DNA from: Corynebacterium urealyticum
GTDB lineage: Bacteria > Actinomycetota > Actinomycetes > Mycobacteriales > Mycobacteriaceae
Length of the DNA stretch: 33,700 nucleotides
Reading direction: 5' to 3'
Assembly: GCA_020741275.1 (NCBI GenBank)
Contig: DYZK01000030.1
Span: forward strand, 1-33,700
The notes beneath the pieces are model-generated. The model made no database searches and was not told the origin of the DNA. It was given only the letters and a program-made list of their open reading frames with translations. Shown piece after piece: positions 18,695-27,161 of the stretch. The stretch's first letter is position 1; the number at the start of each line of letters is the position of its first letter. The position numbers were made by a program, and so were the translations under genes.

Positions 18695-19996
18695 ATGAGC
18701 ACGCATCGGCCGAAAGATATCCCGCTGGGGGAGGACCTGGGCGAAATCCTCGATAAAGAGGAGGCCAAGTCCCGCCCCGCGCGGGCCCGGCTGCGTGCCC
18801 TGATCCGCCGCCGGCCGGGTATTGCGGCCGCCGCGCGCAGCATCCGAGACATTGCACCGAAGCAGCGCCTAGCGCGCGTGCAGGTCTCCATCATCTTCGC
18901 CTTCCAGTGCGCGCTCGCCGCCGCGCTGGCGTACTTCATCGCGATCGAGCTTTTCGGCCACCACAACCCGTTCTTCGCGCCGATGGCGGGCATCATCACC
19001 CTGGGGGTCAGCGGTGGCAAGCGCCTGCGTCGCGCCTTCGAACTGGTGCTCGGGGTTAGCCTCGGCGTGGGGATCGGCGACCTCGTGATCCGAGAAATCG
19101 GTGCTGGTTATTGGCAGATCGCCGTGGTGGTCTTCACCGGCATCGTCATCGCTAGCTTCGTTGACCGCAGCCCGATGGTCGCGATGCAGGCGGCGAACAC
19201 CGGGGTGCTGATCGCCACCTTGCTGCCGCCCGGCTCCGGGGGTTCTGCCGACCGCATGGTCGACGCCCTGATCGGCGGGGTGATCGGCATGCTCGTCATG
19301 GCGATCGTTCCCCGCTCTCCGCTGCGTGCCGCCCGCCGTGACTTGTCCTCCCTGATCTCCAAGTCCGCGCTCGTGCTCGATGAGGTCGCGGCAGCGATGG
19401 AGCTCGGCGACGGCGATGCCCTGGCCGAGGCGCTGGAGACCGCGCGCGGCACCCAGTCGACGGTGAACTCTCTGATGGCGGAGTCTAAGGGTGGCGACGA
19501 GATCGTGACCATCTCCCCGCTCTACTGGTCCGCCCGGCGCCACTCCCGCTCCATGCAGCGGGCACTTCTGCCGGTGGATAACCTGGTCCGCAACATCCGG
19601 GTGCTCGCCCGCCGGGCCGAGATCATGGTGGAGGACGGCGAGCCGGTATCGGAGGAGCTCGTGGAAGTCGTCCGTGACCTCTCTGACGCACTCGGCCACC
19701 TGGGCGCGCTGTACACGATGGGCGGCACCCGTGGCAGCCGCCAGGAGCTGGTGGAGATCCCGGAAGTGATCCGCGCGCTGCAAAAACTCGCTTCGGAAGC
19801 CAAGCCGGAGATCATTCCAGACCAGGGGCTCTCAGGTCTGGTGATCGTGGCGCAGGTGCGCTCCGCGATCGTGGATGCGCTGATGGTCTGCGGCTATTCC
19901 CGCCCCTCCGCGATGGCCTCCCTGGCGCCGACAGTGAAGAACCCGTGGCACCCGCCGGAGGTCTGGGGCGAGGGGCCGGACTTCGACGAGGACTGA
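18695..19996 (+). CDS. FUSC-family membrane protein (aromatic acid exporter-like)
   Basis: The protein has 433 residues. A basic N-terminal segment (about 1-62) precedes a cluster of six helices (about 66-205). The cluster includes NPFFAPMAGIITLGVSGGKRLRRAFELVLGV-type sequence, typical of FUSC/ArAE-like transporters, in which the Gly-Gly-Lys-Arg turn links helices. A long soluble helical C-terminal domain follows (about 210-420). Family members such as AaeB and YccS are linked to export of aromatic acids or to envelope functions, but the substrate here is unknown. ATG 18695 lies seven bases after CACACT, a weak -10-like element, so the mRNA may be leaderless. It converges with the minus-strand gene ending at 20009, only 12 bases away. 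Confidence 0.85.
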   Translation: MSTHRPKDIPLGEDLGEILDKEEAKSRPARARLRALIRRRPGIAAAARSIRDIAPKQRLARVQVSIIFAFQCALAAALAYFIAIELFGHHNPFFAPMAGIITLGVSGGKRLRRAFELVLGVSLGVGIGDLVIREIGAGYWQIAVVVFTGIVIASFVDRSPMVAMQAANTGVLIATLLPPGSGGSADRMVDALIGGVIGMLVMAIVPRSPLRAARRDLSSLISKSALVLDEVAAAMELGDGDALAEALETARGTQSTVNSLMAESKGGDEIVTISPLYWSARRHSRSMQRALLPVDNLVRNIRVLARRAEIMVEDGEPVSEELVEVVRDLSDALGHLGALYTMGGTRGSRQELVEIPEVIRALQKLASEAKPEIIPDQGLSGLVIVAQVRSAIVDALMVCGYSRPSAMASLAPTVKNPWHPPEVWGEGPDFDED

Positions 19997-20004
19997 TCGC
20001 CAAC

Positions 20005-20016
20005 GCCGCTAGCGGC
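20005..20016. repeat. 12-bp palindrome between convergent genes
   Basis: GCCGCTAGCGGC is a perfect palindrome that overlaps the stop codon of the minus-strand gene (TAG at 20011-20009) and begins eight bases past the plus-strand stop. It is the only structure seen in this convergent junction, and it lacks a T-tract. Confidence 0.5.
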
Positions 20017-20887
20017 GGATGAACTGCCCGTCCCGCAGGTGCCGATAGAAGGTCACGGCCTTCAGCGGCCGCGGGTGCGTGACCGTATCGCGGGTGACCG
20101 TCATCTCCCGGGCGCCGGCCTGCAGCGCCCGGCCCTTCAAGATCGTGGGCTCGGCCGGCGGCCGGAAGCCCGCTGTAAACCTCGCCCACCAGCCACCCGA
20201 GCGGGCCTTTTCCAGGCGCTTGACCTGCTCCGGGCTCGGCAGCTGCACGGCGGCGATCCCCGGCGCGGCCGGGGTCGGCACCAGCCGCACCCCATGGGTG
20301 AAGTCCCCGCGTGCCCCGCGGTCGTGGTGGTAGAGCGTGTCGGAGTCCACGATGACCTCCCCGAAAAGCTCCCCGCCCTCCGGCCCGGTCAGCTCCGCGC
20401 TACCCAACACCACGATGGAGTGGTCGTCGCGAATGACGGGCGTGGGGGCCGGCGGGGCGGTGAGCGCGAACTCCAGCGCTGCGCCAGGCTCCTCGGGCAG
20501 CCCCCAGCTATGTGCGATGGCGCTCTCCCCGCCGGTGGGGACGAAGGCCAGCTGGGCCCACAGCGCGTCAATGCGCATGAGCTTGGAGGCCACGGCGGCC
20601 ACGGCGGCGTCCTCACCGATGACGACCACCCGCACCGGCTCGCTGGTCACGTGCGGGGCGGGCTGTGGCTCGCCCTGGTGGGGCACGTCCGGTTGGGCCG
20701 CGATCTCGTCGAGCGTGGGGGTGGGCTCGGTAACCAGGCTCGGCAGCGGGTTCAGAACCTTCAGCTCGCGGCGGGTCGGGATCGTGGAGACCTCGTGAAA
20801 CTCCAGATTCTCCGAGCCCTCGCCGACGGCAGCGCGGACGTCCTGTTCCGTGAAGTTGGATTCTGGGGTGAGCAACACGACTATCAT
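20009..20887 (-). CDS. Conserved corynebacterial protein, function unknown
   Basis: I do not recognise this 292-residue soluble protein. It begins MIVVLLTPESNFTEQDVR. A Pro-rich linker lies at about 57-85. A possible Rossmann-like beta-alpha unit follows (VRVVVIGEDAAVAAVASKLM). Then come SIVVLGSAELTGPEG, GELFGEVIVDSDTLYHH, and a C-terminal beta-rich part ending GAREMTVTRDTVTHPRPLK and FYRHLRDGQFIRR. The end is faintly like the C-terminal domain of YegS-type lipid kinases, but the glycine-rich kinase motif is absent and I do not make that call. I chose ATG 20887 because TAAGCT ends exactly seven bases upstream. The longer GTG 20917 start would place this element inside the gene. Confidence 0.78.
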   Translation of the reverse strand: MIVVLLTPESNFTEQDVRAAVGEGSENLEFHEVSTIPTRRELKVLNPLPSLVTEPTPTLDEIAAQPDVPHQGEPQPAPHVTSEPVRVVVIGEDAAVAAVASKLMRIDALWAQLAFVPTGGESAIAHSWGLPEEPGAALEFALTAPPAPTPVIRDDHSIVVLGSAELTGPEGGELFGEVIVDSDTLYHHDRGARGDFTHGVRLVPTPAAPGIAAVQLPSPEQVKRLEKARSGGWWARFTAGFRPPAEPTILKGRALQAGAREMTVTRDTVTHPRPLKAVTFYRHLRDGQFIRR

Positions 20888-20894
20888 GGCGTTT

Positions 20895-20900
20895 AGCTTA
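20895..20900 (-). promoter_or_regulatory. -10 element for leaderless minus-strand gene
   Basis: On the minus strand TAAGCT is followed by seven bases and then ATG at 20887. This decides the start codon of the unknown gene. It lies in the 101-base divergent region shared with the glutamate symporter gene. Confidence 0.5.
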
Positions 20901-20988
20901 ACCCGGGTGGCCACCACCGCGAGAGTGAGCCAAACGCGATGACAGCCGCCCGTGAGAACCCGTACGAGAAGAAAGGTGATTTATTCAC

Positions 20989-22326
20989 GTGGATGGCTTC
21001 ACACCCTTCGACGTCGTGATGGATATCGGCTGGATTTCGGTGCTGCTCATCGTGGGCAACCTCATGCGGCGCTTCATCCCCTGGTTCCAGAAACTCCTGA
21101 TCCCCGCCCCGATCACAGCGGGTCTGCTGGGCCTGCTGCTGGGGCCCAACGCCCTGGGGCTGATCCAGTTCAGCGAGCACTTCGGGGACTATGCGACCAT
21201 CCTCATCGCCGTCGTCTTCGGTGCGCTGCCGTTCACGATGAATTTCGACGCCAAGGTGCGCCAGGGTGCGCGCACGATGTGGTCCTACTCCGTGGGCATG
21301 TACCTGGGGCAGTGGGGCTTCTTCGCGCTGCTGGGTGTGCTGCTGTTCGCCCCGCTGTTTGGGACGCCAGACTGGTTCGGCATCATGCTGCCCGTCGGCT
21401 TCGTCGGTGGTTTCGGTGTCGCGGCCGCGGTTGGTGGTGCGCTGGACTCCGCGGGCATGACTGAGGCCACGAGCCTGGGATTCACCGCCGCTGCGGTGGG
21501 CATGTTCTCCGCGATCATTGGTGGTGTGATCTTCGCCCGGTGGGGCTCGAAGCGGGGCCACACCAATGAGCTGCCCCGCCTGGACCAGCTGCCGGAGGAG
21601 ATGCGCACCGGCATTATTTCCCTGCCTGGCCAGCGCCCGAGCGTGGGGCGGGCGACCACGAGCCCGTCCTCGATCGAGCCGATCGCGTTGCACATCGCGG
21701 TGCTGACCGTGACGATCTTCCTGGCGAATATCCTGACCAACTGGCTCAACGAGACCTTCCCGGCCTTGAGCTTCCCGTTGTTCGCGATGGCCTTCCTCGT
21801 TGGCTTGGCCGGGGTGGGCGCGCTCCACCTGCTCAAGGCCCCGCACTACCTGGACACGAAGCTGATGGGCTCGGTCTCCGGTGCGTCGACGGACTTCCTG
21901 GTCGCGGTGGGTATCGCGTCCATCGTCCCGGCGGTGGTCGCGAGCTACATCCTCCCGCTGATCATCCTGTTTCTGGTGGGGCTGGCCTATTGCCTGTTCC
22001 TCTTCTTCTACGTTGCGCCCCGCACCTTCGACCACGGCTGGTTCGAGCGCGCCGTGTTTAGCTGGGGCTGGGCGACCGCTTCGGTGGCCACGGGTATTGC
22101 GGTGCTGAAGATCGTCGACCCGGAGATGCGTTCTGGCACCCTCGAGGAGTTTGGTATGGCGTACGTGGGCTTCGCCCCCTTCGAGATCGCGGCGGCCATT
22201 CTCGCGCCCATCGCGATCATCGCGGGGCTGGTGTGGCTCTTTGGCGGAGTCGCCCTCATCGCCGGGCTGGTGATGCTGATCCCACCGATCATCGCGCTGA
22301 AGAAGAGCCGCGCTGCGACTTCGTAG
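20989..22326 (+). CDS. Sodium/glutamate symporter (GltS type)
   Basis: The protein has 445 residues with ten or more hydrophobic helices in two halves joined by a polar loop (about 188-228). It matches the GltS family of Na+-coupled glutamate carriers in the cytoplasmic membrane. Seen are an N-terminal half with LIPAPITAGLLGLLLGPNAL, a Gly-rich re-entrant-type segment (VGFVGGFGVAAAVGGALDSAG, split here as one stretch of about 21 positions), and the second-half counterpart LMGSVSGASTDFLVAVGIAS with WGWATASVATGIAV. Sequence alone cannot prove the substrate. The start is GTG 20989, with AAAGGTGAT about 11 bases upstream. It is divergent from the gene at 20887. It is followed by purA, whose likely promoter overlaps this gene's end. 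Confidence 0.85.
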   Translation: MDGFTPFDVVMDIGWISVLLIVGNLMRRFIPWFQKLLIPAPITAGLLGLLLGPNALGLIQFSEHFGDYATILIAVVFGALPFTMNFDAKVRQGARTMWSYSVGMYLGQWGFFALLGVLLFAPLFGTPDWFGIMLPVGFVGGFGVAAAVGGALDSAGMTEATSLGFTAAAVGMFSAIIGGVIFARWGSKRGHTNELPRLDQLPEEMRTGIISLPGQRPSVGRATTSPSSIEPIALHIAVLTVTIFLANILTNWLNETFPALSFPLFAMAFLVGLAGVGALHLLKAPHYLDTKLMGSVSGASTDFLVAVGIASIVPAVVASYILPLIILFLVGLAYCLFLFFYVAPRTFDHGWFERAVFSWGWATASVATGIAVLKIVDPEMRSGTLEEFGMAYVGFAPFEIAAAILAPIAIIAGLVWLFGGVALIAGLVMLIPPIIALKKSRAATS

Positions 22327-22327
22327 T

Positions 22328-22333
22328 ATGATG
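22328..22333 (+). promoter_or_regulatory. Candidate -10 element for purA
   Basis: TATGAT overlaps the stop region of the symporter gene, 45 bases upstream of the purA ATG. It fits the TANNNT pattern. No clear -35 was found. Confidence 0.4.
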
Positions 22334-22377
22334 TGTGAGTTGGACTACCCCCAATAAGCGAGGACAAGAGAAGTCAA

Positions 22378-23667
22378 ATGGCAGCAATCATCGTTGTCGG
22401 TGCCCAGTGGGGCGATGAGGGCAAGGGTAAGGCGACGGACATCCTGGGTGGCCAGGTCGATTACGTCGTGAAGCCCAACGGCGGTAACAACGCCGGCCAC
22501 ACCGTCGTCGTGGGAGGGGAAAAGTATGAGCTGAAGCTCCTGCCAGCCGGCATCCTCTCCGACAATGCGACCTCCATCATTGGCAATGGCTGCGTGGTGA
22601 ACCTGGAGGCCCTGTTCGAGGAGATCGACGGCCTGGAGGCACGCGGTGCGGACACCTCCCACCTGCGCGTCTCCGCCAACGCTCAGCTCGTCGCCCCGTA
22701 CCACGTGGCGATCGACCGCGTCTCCGAGCGCTTCCTCGGCAAGCGCGCCATCGGCACCACCGGCCGTGGCATTGGCCCGACCTACCAGGACAAGGTCGGC
22801 CGCGTCGGCATCCGCGCCCAGGACCTGCTGGACGAGTCCATCCTGCGCCAGAAGATCGAATCCGCGCTGGATAAGAAGAACCAGATGCTGGTGAAGATGT
22901 ACAACCGCCGCGCGATTGATCCGGAGGAGGTCGTGCAGTACTTCCTGTCCTACGCGGACCGCCTGGCACCGATGCTCATCGACTCCTCGAAGGTCCTCAA
23001 CGAGGCCCTGGACCGCGGCGAGCGCGTGCTGATGGAGGGCGGCCAGGCCACCATGCTGGACGTGGACCACGGCACCTACCCGTTCGTCACTTCCTCCAAC
23101 CCGACCACCGGTGGCGCCTGCGTGGGCTCGGGCGTGGGTCCAACACGCATCACCAGCTCTCTGGGCATCATCAAGGCCTACACCACCCGCGTTGGTGCTG
23201 GCCCGTTCCCGACGGAGCTCTTCGACAAGTGGGGCGAGTACCTGCAGACCACCGGCGGCGAGGTCGGAGTGAACACCGGCCGCCCGCGCCGATGCGGCTG
23301 GTACGACTCCGTCATCGCGCGCTATGCCTCCCGCGTCAACGGCTTCACGGACTACTTCCTGACGAAGCTGGACGTCCTGACCGGCATCGGTGAGATCCCA
23401 ATCTGCGTGGCCTACGACGTCGACGGCGTGCGTCACGACGAGATGCCGATGACCCAGACCGAGTTCCACCACGCCACCCCGATCTACGAGACGATGCCGG
23501 CGTGGGACGAGGACATCACCGGTTGCCGCACCTTCGAGGAGCTGCCGGAGAAGGCACAGGACTACGTCAAGCGCCTGGAGGAGCTCTCCGGCTGCCGCAT
23601 GTCCTACATCGGCGTGGGCCCGGGTCGCGATCAGACCATCGTGATCAATGACATCCTCAAGGACTAA
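22378..23667 (+). CDS. purA: Adenylosuccinate synthetase
   Basis: PurA joins IMP and aspartate using GTP to form adenylosuccinate, the first step toward AMP. The protein has 429 residues, the usual length. It shows the N-terminal GTP-binding [14 protein letters not shown] (7-20), [11 protein letters not shown] with the catalytic His, [33 protein letters not shown], and STGRP-equivalent [13 protein letters not shown]. The last segment, [12 protein letters not shown], binds the guanine ring. ATG 22378 has GAGAAG upstream. A small gene overlaps its last 20 bases. Confidence 0.97.
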   Translation: MAAIIVVGAQWGDEGKGKATDILGGQVDYVVKPNGGNNAGHTVVVGGEKYELKLLPAGILSDNATSIIGNGCVVNLEALFEEIDGLEARGADTSHLRVSANAQLVAPYHVAIDRVSERFLGKRAIGTTGRGIGPTYQDKVGRVGIRAQDLLDESILRQKIESALDKKNQMLVKMYNRRAIDPEEVVQYFLSYADRLAPMLIDSSKVLNEALDRGERVLMEGGQATMLDVDHGTYPFVTSSNPTTGGACVGSGVGPTRITSSLGIIKAYTTRVGAGPFPTELFDKWGEYLQTTGGEVGVNTGRPRRCGWYDSVIARYASRVNGFTDYFLTKLDVLTGIGEIPICVAYDVDGVRHDEMPMTQTEFHHATPIYETMPAWDEDITGCRTFEELPEKAQDYVKRLEELSGCRMSYIGVGPGRDQTIVINDILKD

Positions 23668-24079
23668 CGGGGAACGCGAGCCAGGCGAGGGGCTCGGCAG
23701 CGCGCCCAGCCGGGAAACCGACTGGGTCTTCGCCGCCTCCAATGGCTTCGCCCACCGGGTGGGGGACGGCGAGGAGCTGCACCAGCTGCTGGCGGCCGCG
23801 CTTCAGGCGCCGCTGGCGGCCGGCCTGGAGTGGATCCAGGTGCAGCACGCGGTGGAAACCCACGTCTACGTGGCCTTCGACGCCACGGACGGCACGGACG
23901 CCGCGACCGTCACCGACGGCGTCACCGATGCCGTGGATTCGCCCGCCACAGGCACCGATTCCGGGCAGCAAAAATGGCGGGTCAGCGCCGATGAATCGAC
24001 GCAGCCCGCCATGGGGGGAGCCGCCGGTGCGGTGCTGACCCCGGATGAGGCCACGCAGCTCGCCCGGCGGCTGCTCTAG
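23648..24079 (+). CDS. Small acidic protein overlapping purA, function unknown
   Basis: The protein has 143 residues and I do not recognise it. The conserved-looking part is [20 protein letters not shown] followed by a helix ([18 protein letters not shown]) and a strand ([14 protein letters not shown]). The rest is Asp/Thr/Ala-rich. Third-position G/C bias is strong throughout, supporting a real gene. The ATG at 23648 overlaps the purA end by 20 bases, so coupling with purA is likely. A later start is possible, since residues 1-22 carry little bias evidence. The final eight codons (TQLARRLL and stop) lie in a 26-bp segment that recurs exactly at 24855-24880. Confidence 0.7.
   Translation: MTSSRTNGEREPGEGLGSAPSRETDWVFAASNGFAHRVGDGEELHQLLAAALQAPLAAGLEWIQVQHAVETHVYVAFDATDGTDAATVTDGVTDAVDSPATGTDSGQQKWRVSADESTQPAMGGAAGAVLTPDEATQLARRLL
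24053..24078 (+). repeat. 26-bp direct repeat, left copy (3' end of small gene)
   Basis: This segment begins ACGCAGCTCGCCCGGC and covers the last codons of the small gene. It is identical over 26 bp to 24855-24880. The next bases read GTTAG. The last seven bases, with the following G, form TGCTCTAG (24072-24079), which also occurs immediately left of the right copy. The pair brackets cueP and looks like an insertion boundary. Confidence 0.9.
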
Positions 24080-24697
24080 TTAGCTCAGCTTGAGATCAGT
24101 GACACACGTAGCGCCATCGGCCTTGGTAGAAAAATCGGCGCTGCCGGTTTTGCCCTCGTGGGTGACCTCAATCTTGCCTTCGATATCGCGCGGCAGCCAT
24201 ACGCCGTAGAAACCATTATCGAAGGTCTTTACGCGCTCGTCGGCCAGTACTCGATTCGAGCCTGATTCCGTAATTTTGATGTGGATCGGGGCGTTACGCA
24301 TTTCCCCCTGGCACGTTGTCAGGCTGTGGAACGTGCAGGGGTGAGTGCTATCAACGTAGGGCGCGAAGGACACGTACGTCTTGTCTTCGGGCATATCCAT
24401 AGCGGCGTTGCCCTCGTTGGTGCTCAGCTCCAGCTGATTGATGCGTACGGAAGCTATGAGGTCCTCCGGCCGTTCATTCACCGGCATCTGATCCAGAGCA
24501 TCGACCACATCGTCGACGTTGCGATCCTCCAAGGAATACGGGGCGAGGATGTCCGCAGGGGTCATCTGGGAGTTTTCCTCGCTGTGGGATTCGACGGCGC
24601 TCGTCGCAGTGTCAGTTGACGGATCGCCGCTGGAAGCACATCCGGCGAGCCCGAGTGTTACGGCAGCGAGGAGGAAGGGGAACTGTGTTTTGCGCAC
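24080..24697 (-). CDS. cueP: CueP-family copper-binding lipoprotein
   Basis: The protein has 205 residues with a lipoprotein signal: basic start, hydrophobic core and lipobox LAGC (Cys20). It is predicted to sit on the outer face of the membrane. The mature part matches the CueP family, known in Salmonella as a periplasmic copper-binding protein. Seen are FAPYVDSTHPCTFHSLTTCQ with Cys121 and Cys129, DNGFYGVWLPRDIEGKI, and the C-terminal ATCVTDLKL with Cys198. All three cysteines expected for metal binding are present. Copper binding here is inferred from family. The start is GTG 24697. Base composition looks less G/C-rich than the neighbours. The stop abuts the stop of the preceding plus-strand gene. 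The gene lies between two 26-bp direct repeats, suggesting acquisition. Confidence 0.87.
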   Translation of the reverse strand: MRKTQFPFLLAAVTLGLAGCASSGDPSTDTATSAVESHSEENSQMTPADILAPYSLEDRNVDDVVDALDQMPVNERPEDLIASVRINQLELSTNEGNAAMDMPEDKTYVSFAPYVDSTHPCTFHSLTTCQGEMRNAPIHIKITESGSNRVLADERVKTFDNGFYGVWLPRDIEGKIEVTHEGKTGSADFSTKADGATCVTDLKLS

Positions 24698-24755
24698 GTT
24701 TAACGCGGACCTCGTTCTTCAACTGAGTGGGTGATGGAACTTGTCCAGCATGGCA

Positions 24756-24784
24756 CAATGCCGGGGCAAAATGCCCCGGCATTG
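24756..24784. repeat. 13-bp-stem palindrome upstream of cueP
   Basis: CAATGCCGGGGCA pairs perfectly with TGCCCCGGCATTG across a three-base AAA loop. It lies about 60 bases upstream of the cueP start. It could be a transcription terminator-like hairpin without a T-tract, or an operator. I cannot match it to a known copper-regulator site. Confidence 0.75.
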
Positions 24785-24854
24785 GCGTGGAGTCCTCTGT
24801 GAATCCGTTGCTAGCAGCCGGAACTTGAATTGCAAAGAGCATTGTTTGCTCTAG

Positions 24855-24880
24855 ACGCAGCTCGCCCGGCGGCTGCTCTA
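24855..24880 (+). repeat. 26-bp direct repeat, right copy
   Basis: This is an exact copy of 24053-24078. It is followed by ACTAG, so it too would end the small gene's reading frame with a stop codon (TAA). It is preceded by TGCTCTAG (24847-24854), which equals the end of the left copy plus one base. Together the repeats delimit a 775-base insert (24080-24854) carrying cueP. Confidence 0.9.
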
Positions 24881-25315
24881 ACTAGTACTTCCGCAAGTGA
24901 GGCTGGACGTTCTTGAAGCTTAAAGCCGGCTGAGGGCGGCGTTCCGTCCCACTGTCGCGTTTTCACGGTGACCGGTGGGGAGAGCTGGGCGACGGGATCA
25001 ACAACCCGCACCCTGGCATTCGTTCTTGAGCTTGCCTGTAAAGGTGCAATTGTTTCTAATCCGATTCCGCGCCACGCTCCTGACAACGTTAGGCTACGTC
25101 GACGTGGGCATTGGTGGAAAGCTTCTTCTACCCCTGCCCGTGGCGGCCAGGTCCCTCGTCTCATCACCAGTTCACTGGGGGATGGCCTTGCTTCTCGCCG
25201 ATTATTCCGATTGATCTTTATCGCTATTCATCAATGTGGTACAAGCCAAGGCAATTCGAATGTTGCTTGTGAAATAGGAGCTAAGGGGGATTAGTAAGCT
25301 GGCGTGCAAGATAAA

Positions 25316-25342
25316 GGCCGCCGCGGATCATCCGCAGCGGCC
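25316..25342 (-). terminator. Terminator of the acyltransferase gene
   Basis: GGCCGC and GCGGAT pair with ATCCGC and GCGGCC in one stem with a single mismatch. On the minus strand a TTTATCTT tail follows. It lies 12 bases past the acyltransferase stop. Confidence 0.85.
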
Positions 25343-25354
25343 CTATTGAGGAAG

Positions 25355-27151
25355 CTATTTCTTCAGTGCAGCCAGGTAGTCCACGAGCAGCTGGCCAGCG
25401 GTCACGAGGTTCTCCAGGAACCACTGTGGGTCCTCCGCGCTTTCGCTGTAGCTCACGAGGTACTCGATGTGATCCTGATTCGGCGTGTAGTTCACACCGA
25501 AGCCCTCGGCGACGGTCGGCGCGAAGGCATAGCGAATCAGCTGATCCGCCGAACCCACCGACGTCGTGGAGAGGAAGTCCCGCAGCGCGAGCGCTACCCC
25601 TTCGTCCTTGAGTAGGGTGATGCCGTCCGTACCCTCTTCGGACTTCCGGGCGGTGAAGTTCAGTGCCCACAGGTGGCGATCGATGCCCGCGCCTGCCTTG
25701 CAGCTCTTCACCCATGCGCGGTGGGCGGCCAGCACCGCGTCCAGCTTCTCGCGAAGCTCTGCATCCTCCGCAGCGGACTCCGCGTCCTCCGCCTTGATCA
25801 GGTCCTTAGCGAAGGCAACGGCCTCCGGTGTCGCGGCGCGCAGGCACTCCGTACGCCCGGCCTTGTAGTCCCGCATGTCCACGGCCTCGTAGACCCCGCG
25901 GGTGCGGCCAAACGTCAGCTCCTGCGCCAGGGTGAGGATGAGCTGGCTCATCGCGTCGGCGCTGAACTTGAACGGAATCTCATCCTGCGGCAGGCGAGGG
26001 GCATCCACGATGCGCAGCTCCGGCTCCGCACCAACGCTTGCCCCACCTGGGGTCCCCACGCTCGCCAGCTCTTCAGGCACCCGGGCCCAGGTTAGCTCCT
26101 CGGGGCGGGCCAGTGCCGGCGAACCCGGGGCCTCGTCCTTGACCTTGACCTCCTGGATGCGCCGCAGCGCCGTGACCAGGGTCGCGCCGTCCACCGTGGA
26201 ATGCTCCACGTGCATGGCTTGGAAGTTCTGAACCGTGCTGATCACGTAGGTGATCGGCTTGTAGACCCAGACCAGTCCGGTGCTAAACGCAGCGCGGCGC
26301 AGCAGCTCCTCCTCGGAGCCGCGGGTCGAATCGAGAGAGACGTGGAAGAGCTGGTCGCGCAGCTGGTCATAGGTCTCGGCATTGTCCCGGTCACGGACCA
26401 TCTCGTTGAAGGGCTCCGCCAGCAGGCCCGAGCCCAGGTAGCTCATGTCCGCAAAACCCGGGCGCGCGGCGAGCGCCGCGTCGCTGCCCTCCTCGGCCTC
26501 CGGGGCTGGTGCATCGACGATCTTGCCGAGCGCGGCACGAATCGTGGAGATGGACAGGGCGTGCCCGCTGCCATCCGAAATGGGGACATTCCACATGCGT
26601 CCCTCGTGAAGAACACCGATCCGGCGGCTGCGCGCCCCCTTGGTGCAGCGCAGGATCTCGTCGCGATCCACATTCGGGTGGCGCAGGCCACCGTTGAAGC
26701 AACGCCACTGCGTCGAGCTCAGCGGGTTATCGCGGAAGTCGCGCTCCTCAGGCATCTGGCCGCGCGCCTGCATCAGGTGCACCTCTGCAATGCGACGGAT
26801 GACGCGAGCAACCCGATCCAAACCTTCACCGGCGACGTCGATACGTGCCTGGAAACCAACGTTCGTGGTCACCGGGAGGGAGGTGCGGACGTCGAGGTAA
26901 TCATCCAACCACTGCTCGGCCAGCCAGCTGGAGTTTTCGGCCTCCTTCTCCTCAGCGAATTCCTGCAGCTGAGCCTGCAGCCGCGGGCCCTCCTGCTGCT
27001 TGAAATCAGCGATGGCTTCGTCGGTGTGGGCCAGCTGATCGTTGCTGGCCACGGCACTGACCACATGCCGCAACCGACCCAGGGTGTCCTCTAGCTCCGG
27101 TAGCGGCAGAGGCTTCAAAATTGCAGCATTGGATACCGGGTTATTCGTCAT
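25355..27151 (-). CDS. Carnitine/choline O-acyltransferase family protein
   Basis: The protein has 598 residues and resembles carnitine acyltransferases, which move acyl groups between CoA and carnitine. Family features in order are LPLPELEDTLGRL near the start, NPLSSTQWRCFNGG (142-155), and the catalytic loop HVEHSTVDGATL with His317 and an acidic residue at +4 (Asp321). Then come GRTRGVYEAVDMRDYKAGRTE (the region that binds carnitine carboxylate and CoA), IDRHLWALNF (490-499), and GFGVNYTPNQDHIEYLVSYS near the end. The substrate could be carnitine, choline or something else. This family is mainly eukaryotic and uncommon in bacteria. It has no signal peptide and is probably cytosolic. The ATG follows the YibE/F stop by 10 bases with AGGAT in between, so the two form an operon. 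Confidence 0.85.
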   Translation of the reverse strand: MTNNPVSNAAILKPLPLPELEDTLGRLRHVVSAVASNDQLAHTDEAIADFKQQEGPRLQAQLQEFAEEKEAENSSWLAEQWLDDYLDVRTSLPVTTNVGFQARIDVAGEGLDRVARVIRRIAEVHLMQARGQMPEERDFRDNPLSSTQWRCFNGGLRHPNVDRDEILRCTKGARSRRIGVLHEGRMWNVPISDGSGHALSISTIRAALGKIVDAPAPEAEEGSDAALAARPGFADMSYLGSGLLAEPFNEMVRDRDNAETYDQLRDQLFHVSLDSTRGSEEELLRRAAFSTGLVWVYKPITYVISTVQNFQAMHVEHSTVDGATLVTALRRIQEVKVKDEAPGSPALARPEELTWARVPEELASVGTPGGASVGAEPELRIVDAPRLPQDEIPFKFSADAMSQLILTLAQELTFGRTRGVYEAVDMRDYKAGRTECLRAATPEAVAFAKDLIKAEDAESAAEDAELREKLDAVLAAHRAWVKSCKAGAGIDRHLWALNFTARKSEEGTDGITLLKDEGVALALRDFLSTTSVGSADQLIRYAFAPTVAEGFGVNYTPNQDHIEYLVSYSESAEDPQWFLENLVTAGQLLVDYLAALKK

Positions 27152-27161
27152 GAATTTAATC

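Larger units (their letters stand above)
24698..25354. other. 657-base region without a convincing gene
   Basis: The region upstream of cueP holds the presumed cueP promoter (not identified), a 29-base palindrome (24756-24784), a small AGAGC/GCTCT hairpin (about 24835-24852), and the right copy of the 26-bp repeat (24855-24880). The remaining stretch, about 24881-25300, looks AT-richer than the genes around it. Its short open frames on both strands show no family resemblance or codon bias. It may be decayed sequence or an undetected RNA. A terminator for the acyltransferase gene lies at its right end. Confidence 0.6.

Noticed and set aside
25081..25099. A DtxR-like sequence containing TTAGGCTA
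   Set aside because: Only about 11 of 19 positions match the consensus and no gene start lies close by.
24811..25294. Open frames of 108 and 118 codons on opposite strands in the gene-free stretch
   Set aside because: Neither shows codon bias, a ribosome site or a family motif, and they overlap each other and the repeat.
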